64,000 nt of DNA. Source: Xylanibacter muris (GTDB lineage: Bacteria; Bacteroidota; Bacteroidia; Bacteroidales; Bacteroidaceae). The DNA is taken from positions 1 to 64,000 of the forward strand of contig NZ_JABKKF010000001.1 of NCBI RefSeq assembly GCF_013166605.1, given 5' to 3'. Below are positions 54,942 to 62,948 of this stretch, piece after piece. Below the pieces are notes generated by a model. It was not told the DNA's origin. It was given only the letters and a program-made list of their open reading frames with translations, and made no database searches. The translations under genes and the position numbers were made by a program. Position 1 is the stretch's first letter. The number at the start of each line of letters is the position of its first letter.

Positions 54942-56096
54942 TTATCGGTTTGACCTCATAAGACGGAACGACACCCCTGCCTCAATAATAGGACGACTAC
55001 GATAACGCCGCGAATGCCTGTAATACCTTGTATCTCCATATCCGACAGACATGAACGCACCAAAATAGTTGTTTATCCAATATCCACCGTTAATACGTGC
55101 CTGAAGCGAATAAAGCCTGTCCGGCCTGTCATCTGAATTTTTCAAGAAAGTCTCAATATGATAATAGCCTATATCACCTCCCAAAGTCCACTTACCGCCT
55201 AACTGTATATACTGGCCTACACGATAGAACAATGCTCCGGAAAACTTCTCATCAAATCCCATATAATGTGTTCCAACACCCAGTATCCTGTAAGTGCTCC
55301 TGTTTCTGAAACGTACGGCAAGATTTGTTTTCGTCGACGACCCTCCATAAAACATAAGGTCGATACGTGTCTTCGGAGTAATATTCACCAAACCTATCTT
55401 GTGAGCCAAAGTATCACGGCTATAGTTAATTATTCCAACCTGAACGCCACGTGGATGGCTCATGCACACATTTACAAATCCCACCTGCGATCCATTAAGT
55501 GTATCGGCATAGTTATATGCCGCCACTTGGATGCCACGCATATATGAAGAACAGATATTTGATGCTCCGGAAAACTGGATGCCACGCTTCACCCCCATGG
55601 AGATATTTGATATGGCACTTATCTGAACACCCCTGAAAGGAGAAGTGACAGCATTGGTAAGACCTGCCACCTGAATGCCATTGGCCTTATTGGCTATATT
55701 TGATACCGTTGCAAGCTGCACACCGCGCATATCTCCATTAACAGATGTCATTATACCGGCAAGCGTGACACCATAGGCTTTGCCATAGCTGAAAGAGGTA
55801 AGCCCTCCTATATTCACACCACGCATCTCCTTGTTTGTGAATCCGGTTAACAAACCAAGCTGCACACCGCGCAATGTATCTACGTTTCCGAAAACAGCGA
55901 AATTGGAATTACTGTATAAGGATGAATCTGGCTCAAAACGATTGACACCGACTCCGATATTCGGATAACGATGGCGTTCTACAGACTGAGCCATGCTCCC
56001 TGCCGTCGAATACAACATAAAGAAAACAACGGTCAGCATAAAGAAAGAATGCCGAAATAAAAATATTATTGTATATCTCCCACTTCTGATAGCCAT
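54942..56096 (-). CDS. Repeat-rich exported surface protein (LA_2272-like repeats)
   Basis: A 384-residue protein with an N-terminal signal (basic RSGRY, then a hydrophobic run ending ...AGSMAQ). Residues about 65-235 are ten to eleven repeats of 14-16 residues with the consensus RGVQ(V/L)(G/A)xx(S/T)N, which would stack as a small beta-solenoid. Similar repeats occur in LA_2272-type surface proteins; this likeness is from memory. The C-terminal 130 residues look like outer-membrane beta strands (YFGAFMSVGYGDTRYY). Function unknown. Its promoter box is at 56183-56190 and the DUF3943 gene follows. Confidence 0.75.
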   Translation of the reverse strand: MAIRSGRYTIIFLFRHSFFMLTVVFFMLYSTAGSMAQSVERHRYPNIGVGVNRFEPDSSLYSNSNFAVFGNVDTLRGVQLGLLTGFTNKEMRGVNIGGLTSFSYGKAYGVTLAGIMTSVNGDMRGVQLATVSNIANKANGIQVAGLTNAVTSPFRGVQISAISNISMGVKRGIQFSGASNICSSYMRGIQVAAYNYADTLNGSQVGFVNVCMSHPRGVQVGIINYSRDTLAHKIGLVNITPKTRIDLMFYGGSSTKTNLAVRFRNRSTYRILGVGTHYMGFDEKFSGALFYRVGQYIQLGGKWTLGGDIGYYHIETFLKNSDDRPDRLYSLQARINGGYWINNYFGAFMSVGYGDTRYYRHSRRYRSRPIIEAGVSFRLMRSNR

Positions 56097-56182
56097 AACG
56101 AATGTTCTGTTTTATATACAAGATAATATAAATGAAAGCAATCAAACTTGATTATAATTGCTTACGAAAAACCTACATGATA

Positions 56183-56190
56183 CAAATATA
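56183..56190 (-). promoter_or_regulatory. -7 box (TATATTTG) for the repeat-rich surface protein
   Basis: Exact TAnnTTTG match on the minus strand about 87 bases upstream of the start at 56096. Apart from this box and the terminator at 56374-56412 nothing is seen in 56097-56456. Confidence 0.6.
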
Positions 56191-56373
56191 ATGCAGACCA
56201 AGTGCAATGAAGTTTTACTCCAAAATGCTTAGGTGCAACTTATCTTATGCAAAGGTATATAAAAAATCGCGATTTTATACGCTATACAAATAAAGAATTT
56301 ATCTTTTCCTTATAGGAAAAATTATAATCAAACATGAATATAGCCTTATAAAAACATCCAAATGATTGACTGA

Positions 56374-56412
56374 CAAAAAAAGAGGATACCATAAAAAATA
56401 TGAGTACCCTCT
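56374..56412 (-). terminator. Terminator of the small secreted-protein gene
   Basis: On the minus strand AGAGGGTAC pairs with GTATCCTCT (one G-T wobble) around an AT-rich loop and is followed by seven T residues. It isolates the small gene from the surface-protein gene downstream. Confidence 0.8.
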
Positions 56413-56456
56413 ATACTGTGTCAATCACAAAAGATTTTATTCTATATGCCAGACTC

Positions 56457-56660
56457 TTATTTGGGCTGTGCCGGTATTGTGTCAGCTACAACCATACTGG
56501 CAGTTGTTACGGTATCTGGTGCCTGTGTTGCAGGTGCAACTGTTTCCACCGTATCAGAAACCATCTCATTTTCGTTATCTACATAACCACGTCCAGCGAA
56601 TGCACTACTTACAGCTGTAAGCGCCAATGCAACAATTGTCAAAATCGATAATCTTTTCAT
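56457..56660 (-). CDS. Small secreted protein of unknown function driven by sigma-54
   Basis: A 67-residue protein. Residues 1-22 (MKRLSILTIVALALTAVSSAFA) are a textbook signal peptide with an A-x-A cleavage site. The mature 45 residues start GRGYVDNENEM and are rich in Thr, Val, Ala and Pro with no cysteines, resembling an unfolded or cell-wall/periplasm-exposed peptide. I recognise no family. It is a single-gene unit between a sigma-54 promoter (56718-56734) and a strong terminator (56374-56412), directly downstream of the gene for a sigma-54 activator and its cognate-looking hybrid kinase. It is therefore the best candidate output of that system. Confidence 0.8.
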   Translation of the reverse strand: MKRLSILTIVALALTAVSSAFAGRGYVDNENEMVSDTVETVAPATQAPDTVTTASMVVADTIPAQPK

Positions 56661-56717
56661 AACTGCTTTATTTTAAATAATTGATAATAATGTTGTCTGT
56701 CTCACATTAAAAGAATG

Positions 56718-56734
56718 TGCAACTTGCGTGCCAG
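56718..56734 (-). promoter_or_regulatory. Sigma-54 promoter (-24/-12)
   Basis: The minus strand reads CTGGCACGCAAGTTGCA, a perfect match to the sigma-54 consensus (TGGCACG-N4-TTGCW) with correct GG-to-GC spacing. The predicted start is about 56707, giving a 47-nt leader before the ATG at 56660. Confidence 0.9.
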
Positions 56735-56811
56735 AAACGACAGCGGTAATATAACAGATTGAAAATCAACAAGTAACTGATTTTATGCATTTATCACCAA
56801 TTATAAATAAT

Positions 56812-56872
56812 TGTGGAAATATATGTAGACCATGTGGAAATATTCTACATAAATGTGTGGAATACATCTTTA
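56812..56872 (-). promoter_or_regulatory. Putative upstream activator sites: three phased TGTGGAA repeats
   Basis: TGTGGAA occurs at 56812, 56833 and 56856 (plus-strand coordinates), spaced 21 and 23 bp, that is about two helical turns. The middle copy is a near-perfect palindrome, TGTGGAA-ATA-TTCTACA. They lie about 105-155 bp upstream of the predicted sigma-54 start, the usual place for enhancer-binding-protein sites. Confidence 0.65.
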
Positions 56873-56886
56873 TACGAAAACGCATG

Positions 56887-58242
56887 TCAGTGATTTATTC
56901 CATACTTATCCAACTTATTATACAATGTCTTACGGTCTATGCCCAACAGTCTGGCGGCTTTACTTTTATTACCTCCTGCCGTACTAAGAGCCTCACGTAT
57001 GTGTGACAGTTCCGATTCCTCATCATAAAGAGGACGTACTGAAAGCGTAGAGGAGGTGATTTGAATGTTAAGATCCTCCGGTCTTATACGGTCGGCTGTA
57101 GAAACCAATACCGCACGCTTCACTACATTCCGAAGTTCACGGAGATTGCCAGGCCAACTGTATTTTGCCATAAGCTCCGACGCTTTAGCATCAAAACCAA
57201 GTATGTTACGCTCAAGTTCACGGTTTGCCTGCTCAAGGAAGAAATCGGCAAAAAGAAATAAATCGGAACCACGTTCTTTCAAATCAGGCATGCGGATTGT
57301 AAACTCATTAATACGATGATATAAGTCTTCACGGAAAGTGCCATTATCTACTGCCTCTGCCAGATTTTCATTCGTCGCACAAATAAGACGAAAATCAACC
57401 TCTACCTCGTAATCGGCACCGACAGGCCGTATACGATGTTCCTGAAGAGCACGCAACATCTGTACCTGAACGTCATAACTTAGATTTCCCACCTCATCAA
57501 GAAAAAGTGTACCGCCATCTGCCTCAACGAATGCACCACGCTTATCCGATATGGCTCCCGTAAAAGCACCCTTTACATGACCAAAAAATTCTGATGCCGC
57601 CATGTCACGCGGGACAGCGCCGCAATCTATTGCCACAAATGGCCGGCCGGTCCTGCGACTGCAATCATGGATTCGGTGAGCAACATGTTCCTTTCCCGTA
57701 CCACTGGAACCGAGAATGAGCACAGACATCGGTGTTGGGGCGACCAATGCTACATAATCATACAGACGGCGCGAGGCTGTACCGGTGCCGTCAAGAAACT
57801 TCTTCTCTTTAGCGGAAGATTTAACGGACGTTGAATCTGCAGGCTTCACTTCCACAGATACCTTTCCTGTATCAGAGCCGGAAGCCTTAAGGGCATCCTT
57901 TATTTTTTGCAAAAGAACATCAGGGTGTACAGGCTTGGCTATATAGTCACTTGCTCCAGACTTCATCGCTTGTACGGCATTCTGGACCTCGGCATAATTT
58001 GTCATTACTACAAACGGTATTGAAAAACCACGTTTCTGCATCCACTCAAGCAAGAAAAGCCCGTCATGGTCCGGTAAACGTAAATCGGAAAGAACCATGT
58101 CTACACCGTCATTATCAAGCAATGTCTTCACAGCAGCAGCCACCGTGCTTGCAGAATTAACCTTAAAACCTTTCTTTATAAGCCACGTTCTCAACATCGT
58201 GGAAAAAGTTATGTCATCTTCTACAATTAATATACTACTCAT
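56887..58242 (-). CDS. Sigma-54-dependent response regulator (NtrC family)
   Basis: A 451-residue enhancer-binding protein. Receiver domain (1-120): phospho-acceptor Asp53 in LSDLRLPD, Lys in AKPVHPD. AAA+ domain (about 160-390): Walker A GSSGTGKE, the sigma-54-contacting GAFTGA loop, Walker B GTLFLDEVG and an arginine-finger region. Fis-type helix-turn-helix at the C-terminus: AARLLGIDRKTLYNKLDKYGI. All functional elements are intact. It lies 114 bp downstream of the hybrid kinase gene and immediately upstream of a sigma-54 promoter. Confidence 0.95.
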   Translation of the reverse strand: MSSILIVEDDITFSTMLRTWLIKKGFKVNSASTVAAAVKTLLDNDGVDMVLSDLRLPDHDGLFLLEWMQKRGFSIPFVVMTNYAEVQNAVQAMKSGASDYIAKPVHPDVLLQKIKDALKASGSDTGKVSVEVKPADSTSVKSSAKEKKFLDGTGTASRRLYDYVALVAPTPMSVLILGSSGTGKEHVAHRIHDCSRRTGRPFVAIDCGAVPRDMAASEFFGHVKGAFTGAISDKRGAFVEADGGTLFLDEVGNLSYDVQVQMLRALQEHRIRPVGADYEVEVDFRLICATNENLAEAVDNGTFREDLYHRINEFTIRMPDLKERGSDLFLFADFFLEQANRELERNILGFDAKASELMAKYSWPGNLRELRNVVKRAVLVSTADRIRPEDLNIQITSSTLSVRPLYDEESELSHIREALSTAGGNKSKAARLLGIDRKTLYNKLDKYGINH

Positions 58243-58356
58243 GATTATGGATAAATTTCGACAAAGTTAGAAAATAAATACAATGCCACCGAACTATATT
58301 TATATTTTTTCTGAATATATAACATTATTCAAGCCCCGTAATAAAAACACTTATCT

Positions 58357-60849
58357 CTATGCCACTATATTGTTAAGTTCGGAAAGTATTTTCTCCAACT
58401 CAGACAGTATCTTGCAACAATGATCCATGCTTTCCGGAGGAGTGTTTTTCACGCCACGCATTGAGGAAAGTGCACGCAACTGAGGCACAACAGAAGAACC
58501 TATCATTGTAAAAACAGGTATCATACGATGGGCAAGCGAAGCCGCTGTTTTCATATCATTACCATACATAGCACTGCGCATCGTGTCTATACTCTGTAAA
58601 GTCTGGTCGCGGAACTGACGCAATATAGTCTGCTCTGCCTCAAAATCTCCGTCTGCAAATGCAGTAAGCGCAGCAAAACGGCTGACGGAACAATCATTGG
58701 CATCAGGATGCTCCGGAATATCCGGTGTGTCTTTTCCTGCCAGCTTTGTTATTACAGACAACAACATTTTGGTATCTACCGGCTTTGAAAGACGCGCGGC
58801 AAATCCTGCCTTCTCAAAATCCGCATCTGCAATACCGTCATAAGCTGTCATTGCCACAACCGGCATATCTCTTTCACCTAAACGCCTTATCAATTCGAAA
58901 CCATTCATGCCAGGCATCTCTATATCCGTGAGGAGCATATCAGGATTCTGCTCGTCAAGCATGACAAAAAGTTGTTCTATCTGACTACACAGTATTACTT
59001 TCCACTTGCCACCAGAGATTCTTCTAAGCATCTCCCCTATAAGCTGCAACTGTATTGTATCATCATCGACAACAGCTATGCGCAATTCACAAATATATGC
59101 GGAGGATGCGTCCGGACATGAAGTATCCACCTCATCACAACATGTATTAAAATCAACGGAAGACAAGTCCTGTTCAACTTCCGTCACAGGCAATTTTACA
59201 GTAAAAGTGGAACCACACCCGGGAGCGGTATCAAGCACTAAATTCCCGCCAAGAAGATTTATAAGATTACGAGTAATGGCAAGCCCTAATCCCACTCCGT
59301 CGATACCCTGCGCACCAGGCAAACGTGTAAATGGCTTAAACACGCGACTACTTTCATCCGCTGACATTCCTTGTCCCGTATCTGTCACCCGAAAACAAAA
59401 TATATTATCATCCACAGAACCCACAACCGTAACGCTTCCACGAGAAGTATACTTCAATGCGTTGCCTATAAGATTCTCTGCAATCTGCCGTATACGAAAC
59501 GCATCACCCTTACATACAGCATTGTCGTTCGAAGTATACTCACAAATCAAATCAAGACCTTTCTCCTCCGCACGCAAACGGAAACTCTCCGTACAGTCGC
59601 TTAATAACCGGGATGGCGAGAAACTGACCTCACGTACGGCAATACGGCCTTTCTCAAGGAGAGAATAATCCAACAATGCGCCTACAAGTTGCAAAAGATG
59701 TTGTGACGACAAAGTTATATTGTGAAGATATTGCCTGCAACGAGGCTCATGTACATGCTGTCTCAATAATTCCGTGAATCCGGTTATCGACGCCACCGGT
59801 GATTTTATATCGTGGGTTATCGTAAGTAACAGACGCTCCCTCTGCTCCAAAAGAAGTTCCGCTCGTATACGGGCACGCTCCAAACTTATGCGATAATAAG
59901 CAGCAAGACGGCCGTCCCTCCATACAAGAACCGTAAGTATGACAGCCAACAACAATGCCATACAAGCCAGGAATGCCATCTTAATTACTGTTATACGCCG
60001 CAGTTCCGAGTCTTTCTCACTCTCCTGTTGCAGCCAATGCTGTTCATCCGCACTGATGCTTGACATTATCTGCTCGGTACGTAATGTCAGTTCCGAACCA
60101 ACGGCTAACAAAGCTTCCGCCCTTTCCTTGTAACGTGTTATACGTATCTTACGCTGATTCTCCTCATCACGTCCTATATCAACAAGCACCGTTGCAACAT
60201 CGTCACCGACATTTATATGCCTGGTTATCGTATCACATTCTGTTTTAAGAGTATCAACTTCAATAGATGTTGTGTCCGAGCGTGAACGTCTGAAAACATT
60301 TGCCAGACGTTTGAAAAAATTACGTCCGGTCTTTTCCACTACATATGTAACTTTCTTGCCTTCCGTATTCTCTTCCACTCCCGACCGTATCAGCACAGAA
60401 TCCTTTCCGCTAAGCAGACGCTCCGCCTTTTGCTCATATACATCCAACTGAGGAACATCCTTTACAACACTCAAGAACAAAAGGGTATTCTCACGTCTTT
60501 TCTCCAATAATATGCGTAATGAATCTATACGTTGACGCTGATGCGGATCCGAAAGCAGCAACATCATACTGTCTGCATGACAAATAGCCTTGTCTACGGC
60601 TTTATCATAACCGTCATAGTCATATAAGGTACCTAAACATAGGGAACGCTCCCTGTTTACCACTTCAAATATACCATGTACAAGTTTGTTCACCGCATTC
60701 CAACGTACAGAAACTGTTCTTGACACATCAGCCAGATGAACAGCTGTACGAGTATATCTATATACGAACCATACTGCAATGCCAAGCAACACAATAAAAA
60801 AAGCATAGCCAAGCATTACCTTTAAAGGTATATGTGTTTTCTTTCTCAT
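58357..60849 (-). CDS. Hybrid sensor histidine kinase with receiver and HPt domains
   Basis: An 830-residue inner-membrane kinase. Two transmembrane helices (about 12-30 and 285-306) enclose a ~250-residue helical periplasmic sensor. HisKA has His346 in ITHDIKSP; the ATPase domain has NALKYT, DTGQGMS and GVGLGLAI. The receiver has Asp642 in LLTDIEMPG; the C-terminal HPt has His774 in AHRMIP. The HPt lacks the usual KG after the His, a variant I associate with Bacteroidota hybrids. The phosphorelay His-Asp-His-Asp would end on the sigma-54 activator encoded next. The signal is unknown. Confidence 0.93.
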   Translation of the reverse strand: MRKKTHIPLKVMLGYAFFIVLLGIAVWFVYRYTRTAVHLADVSRTVSVRWNAVNKLVHGIFEVVNRERSLCLGTLYDYDGYDKAVDKAICHADSMMLLLSDPHQRQRIDSLRILLEKRRENTLLFLSVVKDVPQLDVYEQKAERLLSGKDSVLIRSGVEENTEGKKVTYVVEKTGRNFFKRLANVFRRSRSDTTSIEVDTLKTECDTITRHINVGDDVATVLVDIGRDEENQRKIRITRYKERAEALLAVGSELTLRTEQIMSSISADEQHWLQQESEKDSELRRITVIKMAFLACMALLLAVILTVLVWRDGRLAAYYRISLERARIRAELLLEQRERLLLTITHDIKSPVASITGFTELLRQHVHEPRCRQYLHNITLSSQHLLQLVGALLDYSLLEKGRIAVREVSFSPSRLLSDCTESFRLRAEEKGLDLICEYTSNDNAVCKGDAFRIRQIAENLIGNALKYTSRGSVTVVGSVDDNIFCFRVTDTGQGMSADESSRVFKPFTRLPGAQGIDGVGLGLAITRNLINLLGGNLVLDTAPGCGSTFTVKLPVTEVEQDLSSVDFNTCCDEVDTSCPDASSAYICELRIAVVDDDTIQLQLIGEMLRRISGGKWKVILCSQIEQLFVMLDEQNPDMLLTDIEMPGMNGFELIRRLGERDMPVVAMTAYDGIADADFEKAGFAARLSKPVDTKMLLSVITKLAGKDTPDIPEHPDANDCSVSRFAALTAFADGDFEAEQTILRQFRDQTLQSIDTMRSAMYGNDMKTAASLAHRMIPVFTMIGSSVVPQLRALSSMRGVKNTPPESMDHCCKILSELEKILSELNNIVA

Positions 60850-60877
60850 TGCCTCAATTATGATTTATGAATGCATG

Positions 60878-60885
60878 CAAAATTA
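60878..60885 (-). promoter_or_regulatory. -7 box (TAATTTTG) for the hybrid kinase gene
   Basis: Exact TAnnTTTG match on the minus strand, about 30 bases upstream of the ATG at 60849. The divergent region 60886-61143 shows no other clear signal. Confidence 0.55.
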
Positions 60886-61143
60886 ACAAAAAAGAAGAAA
60901 AACACCAAAATACAACACATATTTACAGCAGAAATACAGTAATCCTATTATATGGATATCAGAAACACCCTGTATCCGTTAATTATGGTTAACAAATAAT
61001 CGCGCAAAACACATTTTAAAAAACAAGAATAATAAATGTTGTAAATTTATAGCCGGAAACAATAATGTAAATTAATGAAGAAACTATTGAAACAATAAAA
61101 ACTTTAAAGTATGGTATATTAAAGAAAAACAGATAGCCTGAAT

Positions 61144-62052
61144 ATGATAATAAAGACAATACATACAATAAACATGAACTTTTTGGAAGAGTTCGGCATG
61201 GCTGATTATTCTAACGGTGATATAATAATAATGGCCGATACTAAAGCCCTTCCACATAATGACTCTCCGTTTCAAATAGACATGATGCTTATCATGGCAT
61301 GCACAAAAGGCTCTATAAGGTTTGACATCAATGGAGCAACTTATACAGCAAGAAAAGGAGACATTGCGATATTCTCACCCAAGACACTGATAACCAGTCT
61401 TAAAGGAACCGATGACTTCAGCTATAGAATTATCGGACTGTCATACAATGCAATACAACATTCTTTGATTGCAAACAAAAAGATATGGAATCTGATGAAA
61501 TATGTCACAGAAAATCCCATAGTCCACCTTAGTCTGTCAAAACAGGTAATGGCTGAAAGATATTACTCTTTGTTGACATATAAAATGAAACAGAGAGAAA
61601 CAAAATATCATAAAGAAATGATGAACGCATTACACTTATACATCTTCTATGAAATATATGAGGTGATGGAACCTCTTATTGAAAAGAATACGCCCAAGAA
61701 AGAAATACTGAGACAGGGCGACTTTCTCTTCAAGAGATTCATAGAACTGCTGACAATGAGCAAAGGCAAGGAGCGGTCGGTAAACAGATATGCGGAACAG
61801 TTATGCGTAACACCGAAATATCTTTCCGCCGTATCCAAAAGGACAAGCGGGAAAACGGCCCTTGAATGGATACATAAATATACTATTGGAGAAATAACAC
61901 AACAACTAAAATATACCGACAAGACCATAAAGGAGATTTCAGACGGATTGGAATTTCCTAATCTGTCTTTCTTCGGAAAATTTGTGAAATCTCATTTGGG
62001 AATGTCACCGACAGAATTCAGAAAGCAGGATAACCTTAAGGAAAGATTCTGA
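61144..62052 (+). CDS. AraC-family transcriptional regulator
   Basis: A 302-residue protein; the second Met at 61174 is an equally plausible start. The N-terminal cupin-like sensor (about 20-130) has IRFDINGATYTARKGDIAIFSPKT. The C-terminal double helix-turn-helix (about 200-300) has YAEQLCVTPKYLSAVSKRTSGKTALEWI and IKEISDGLEFPNLSFFGKFVKSHLGMSPTEFR. It is divergent from the hybrid kinase gene. The ligand and targets are unknown. Confidence 0.92.
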   Translation: MIIKTIHTINMNFLEEFGMADYSNGDIIIMADTKALPHNDSPFQIDMMLIMACTKGSIRFDINGATYTARKGDIAIFSPKTLITSLKGTDDFSYRIIGLSYNAIQHSLIANKKIWNLMKYVTENPIVHLSLSKQVMAERYYSLLTYKMKQRETKYHKEMMNALHLYIFYEIYEVMEPLIEKNTPKKEILRQGDFLFKRFIELLTMSKGKERSVNRYAEQLCVTPKYLSAVSKRTSGKTALEWIHKYTIGEITQQLKYTDKTIKEISDGLEFPNLSFFGKFVKSHLGMSPTEFRKQDNLKERF

Positions 62053-62090
62053 TGTCACAAACTCTGCAACTATAAGAATTCCAAATAATA

Positions 62091-62123
62091 AAATTCCCGG
62101 GGTTGTTATTACCTCGGGAATTT
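62091..62123. terminator. Bidirectional terminator between the araC-like and sdhB genes
   Basis: AAATTCCCGGGG (62091-62102) pairs with CCTCGGGAATTT (62112-62123) with one G-T wobble, and A/T-rich ends flank it on both sides. Confidence 0.8.
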
Positions 62124-62145
62124 CATTATATATGATATCAATTGA

Positions 62146-62901
62146 TCAATCTGCAAGTTTTGCCTTTATGAACTCACGGTTCAGACGCGCAATATTTGCT
62201 ATCGACTCATTCTTCGGACACTCAGCCTCACATGCACGTGTATTTGTGCAGTTACCGAAACCAAGCTCTTCCATTTTCATAACCATAGCCTTGGCACGTT
62301 TTGCAGCCTCTGGACGTCCCTGTGGGAGAAGAGCCAACTGACTTACCTTAGAACTTACGAACAACATAGCCGACCCGTTCTTGCAGGCTGCCACACAGCA
62401 ACCGCAACCAATACATGTCGCAGCATCCATTGCCTCGTCAGCATCCTCTTTTGGAATAAGGATGGAATTGGCATCCTGAGGCTGGCCGGTACGCACTGTT
62501 GTATAGCCGCCAGCCTGAATAATCTTGTCAAACGCAGAACGGTCAACCATACAGTCCTTTATTACAGGGAACGCAGCAGAACGCCAAGGCTCTACTGTTA
62601 TCACGTCACCGTCATTGAAACGTCGCATATACAGCTGACATGTTGTGGCACCCGTTGCAGGACCATGAGGATGGCCGTTGATATACAGTGAACACATACC
62701 ACAGATACCCTCGCGGCAGTCGTGATCAAATACAAATGGCTCGTTACCGCCTTCTATAAGTTGCTCGTTGAGAATATCAAGCATTTCAAGGAATGAGGTA
62801 TCACCTGGGATATCCTTCATCTCAAATGTGTCAAAATGACCTTCTGCCTTTGGGCCGTTCTGACGCCATACTTTAAGTGTGAAACTTATATTCTTGTCCA
62901 T
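62146..62901 (-). CDS. sdhB: Succinate dehydrogenase/fumarate reductase iron-sulfur subunit
   Basis: A 251-residue subunit. [2Fe-2S] ligands: Cys62, Cys67, Cys70 (CREGICGMC) and a Cys near 88. [4Fe-4S] ligands in [11 protein letters not shown] (about 155-165). [3Fe-4S] ligands in [13 protein letters not shown] (about 217-229). It passes electrons between the flavoprotein and the quinone-reactive membrane subunit. In Bacteroidales this enzyme works mainly as fumarate reductase in succinate production. It follows the flavoprotein gene by 47 bp. Confidence 0.94.
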   Translation of the reverse strand: MDKNISFTLKVWRQNGPKAEGHFDTFEMKDIPGDTSFLEMLDILNEQLIEGGNEPFVFDHDCREGICGMCSLYINGHPHGPATGATTCQLYMRRFNDGDVITVEPWRSAAFPVIKDCMVDRSAFDKIIQAGGYTTVRTGQPQDANSILIPKEDADEAMDAATCIGCGCCVAACKNGSAMLFVSSKVSQLALLPQGRPEAAKRAKAMVMKMEELGFGNCTNTRACEAECPKNESIANIARLNREFIKAKLAD

Positions 62902-62948
62902 GATTTATCTAAAATTATTGATTACTAATCAGTTATACAACTCGCAAC

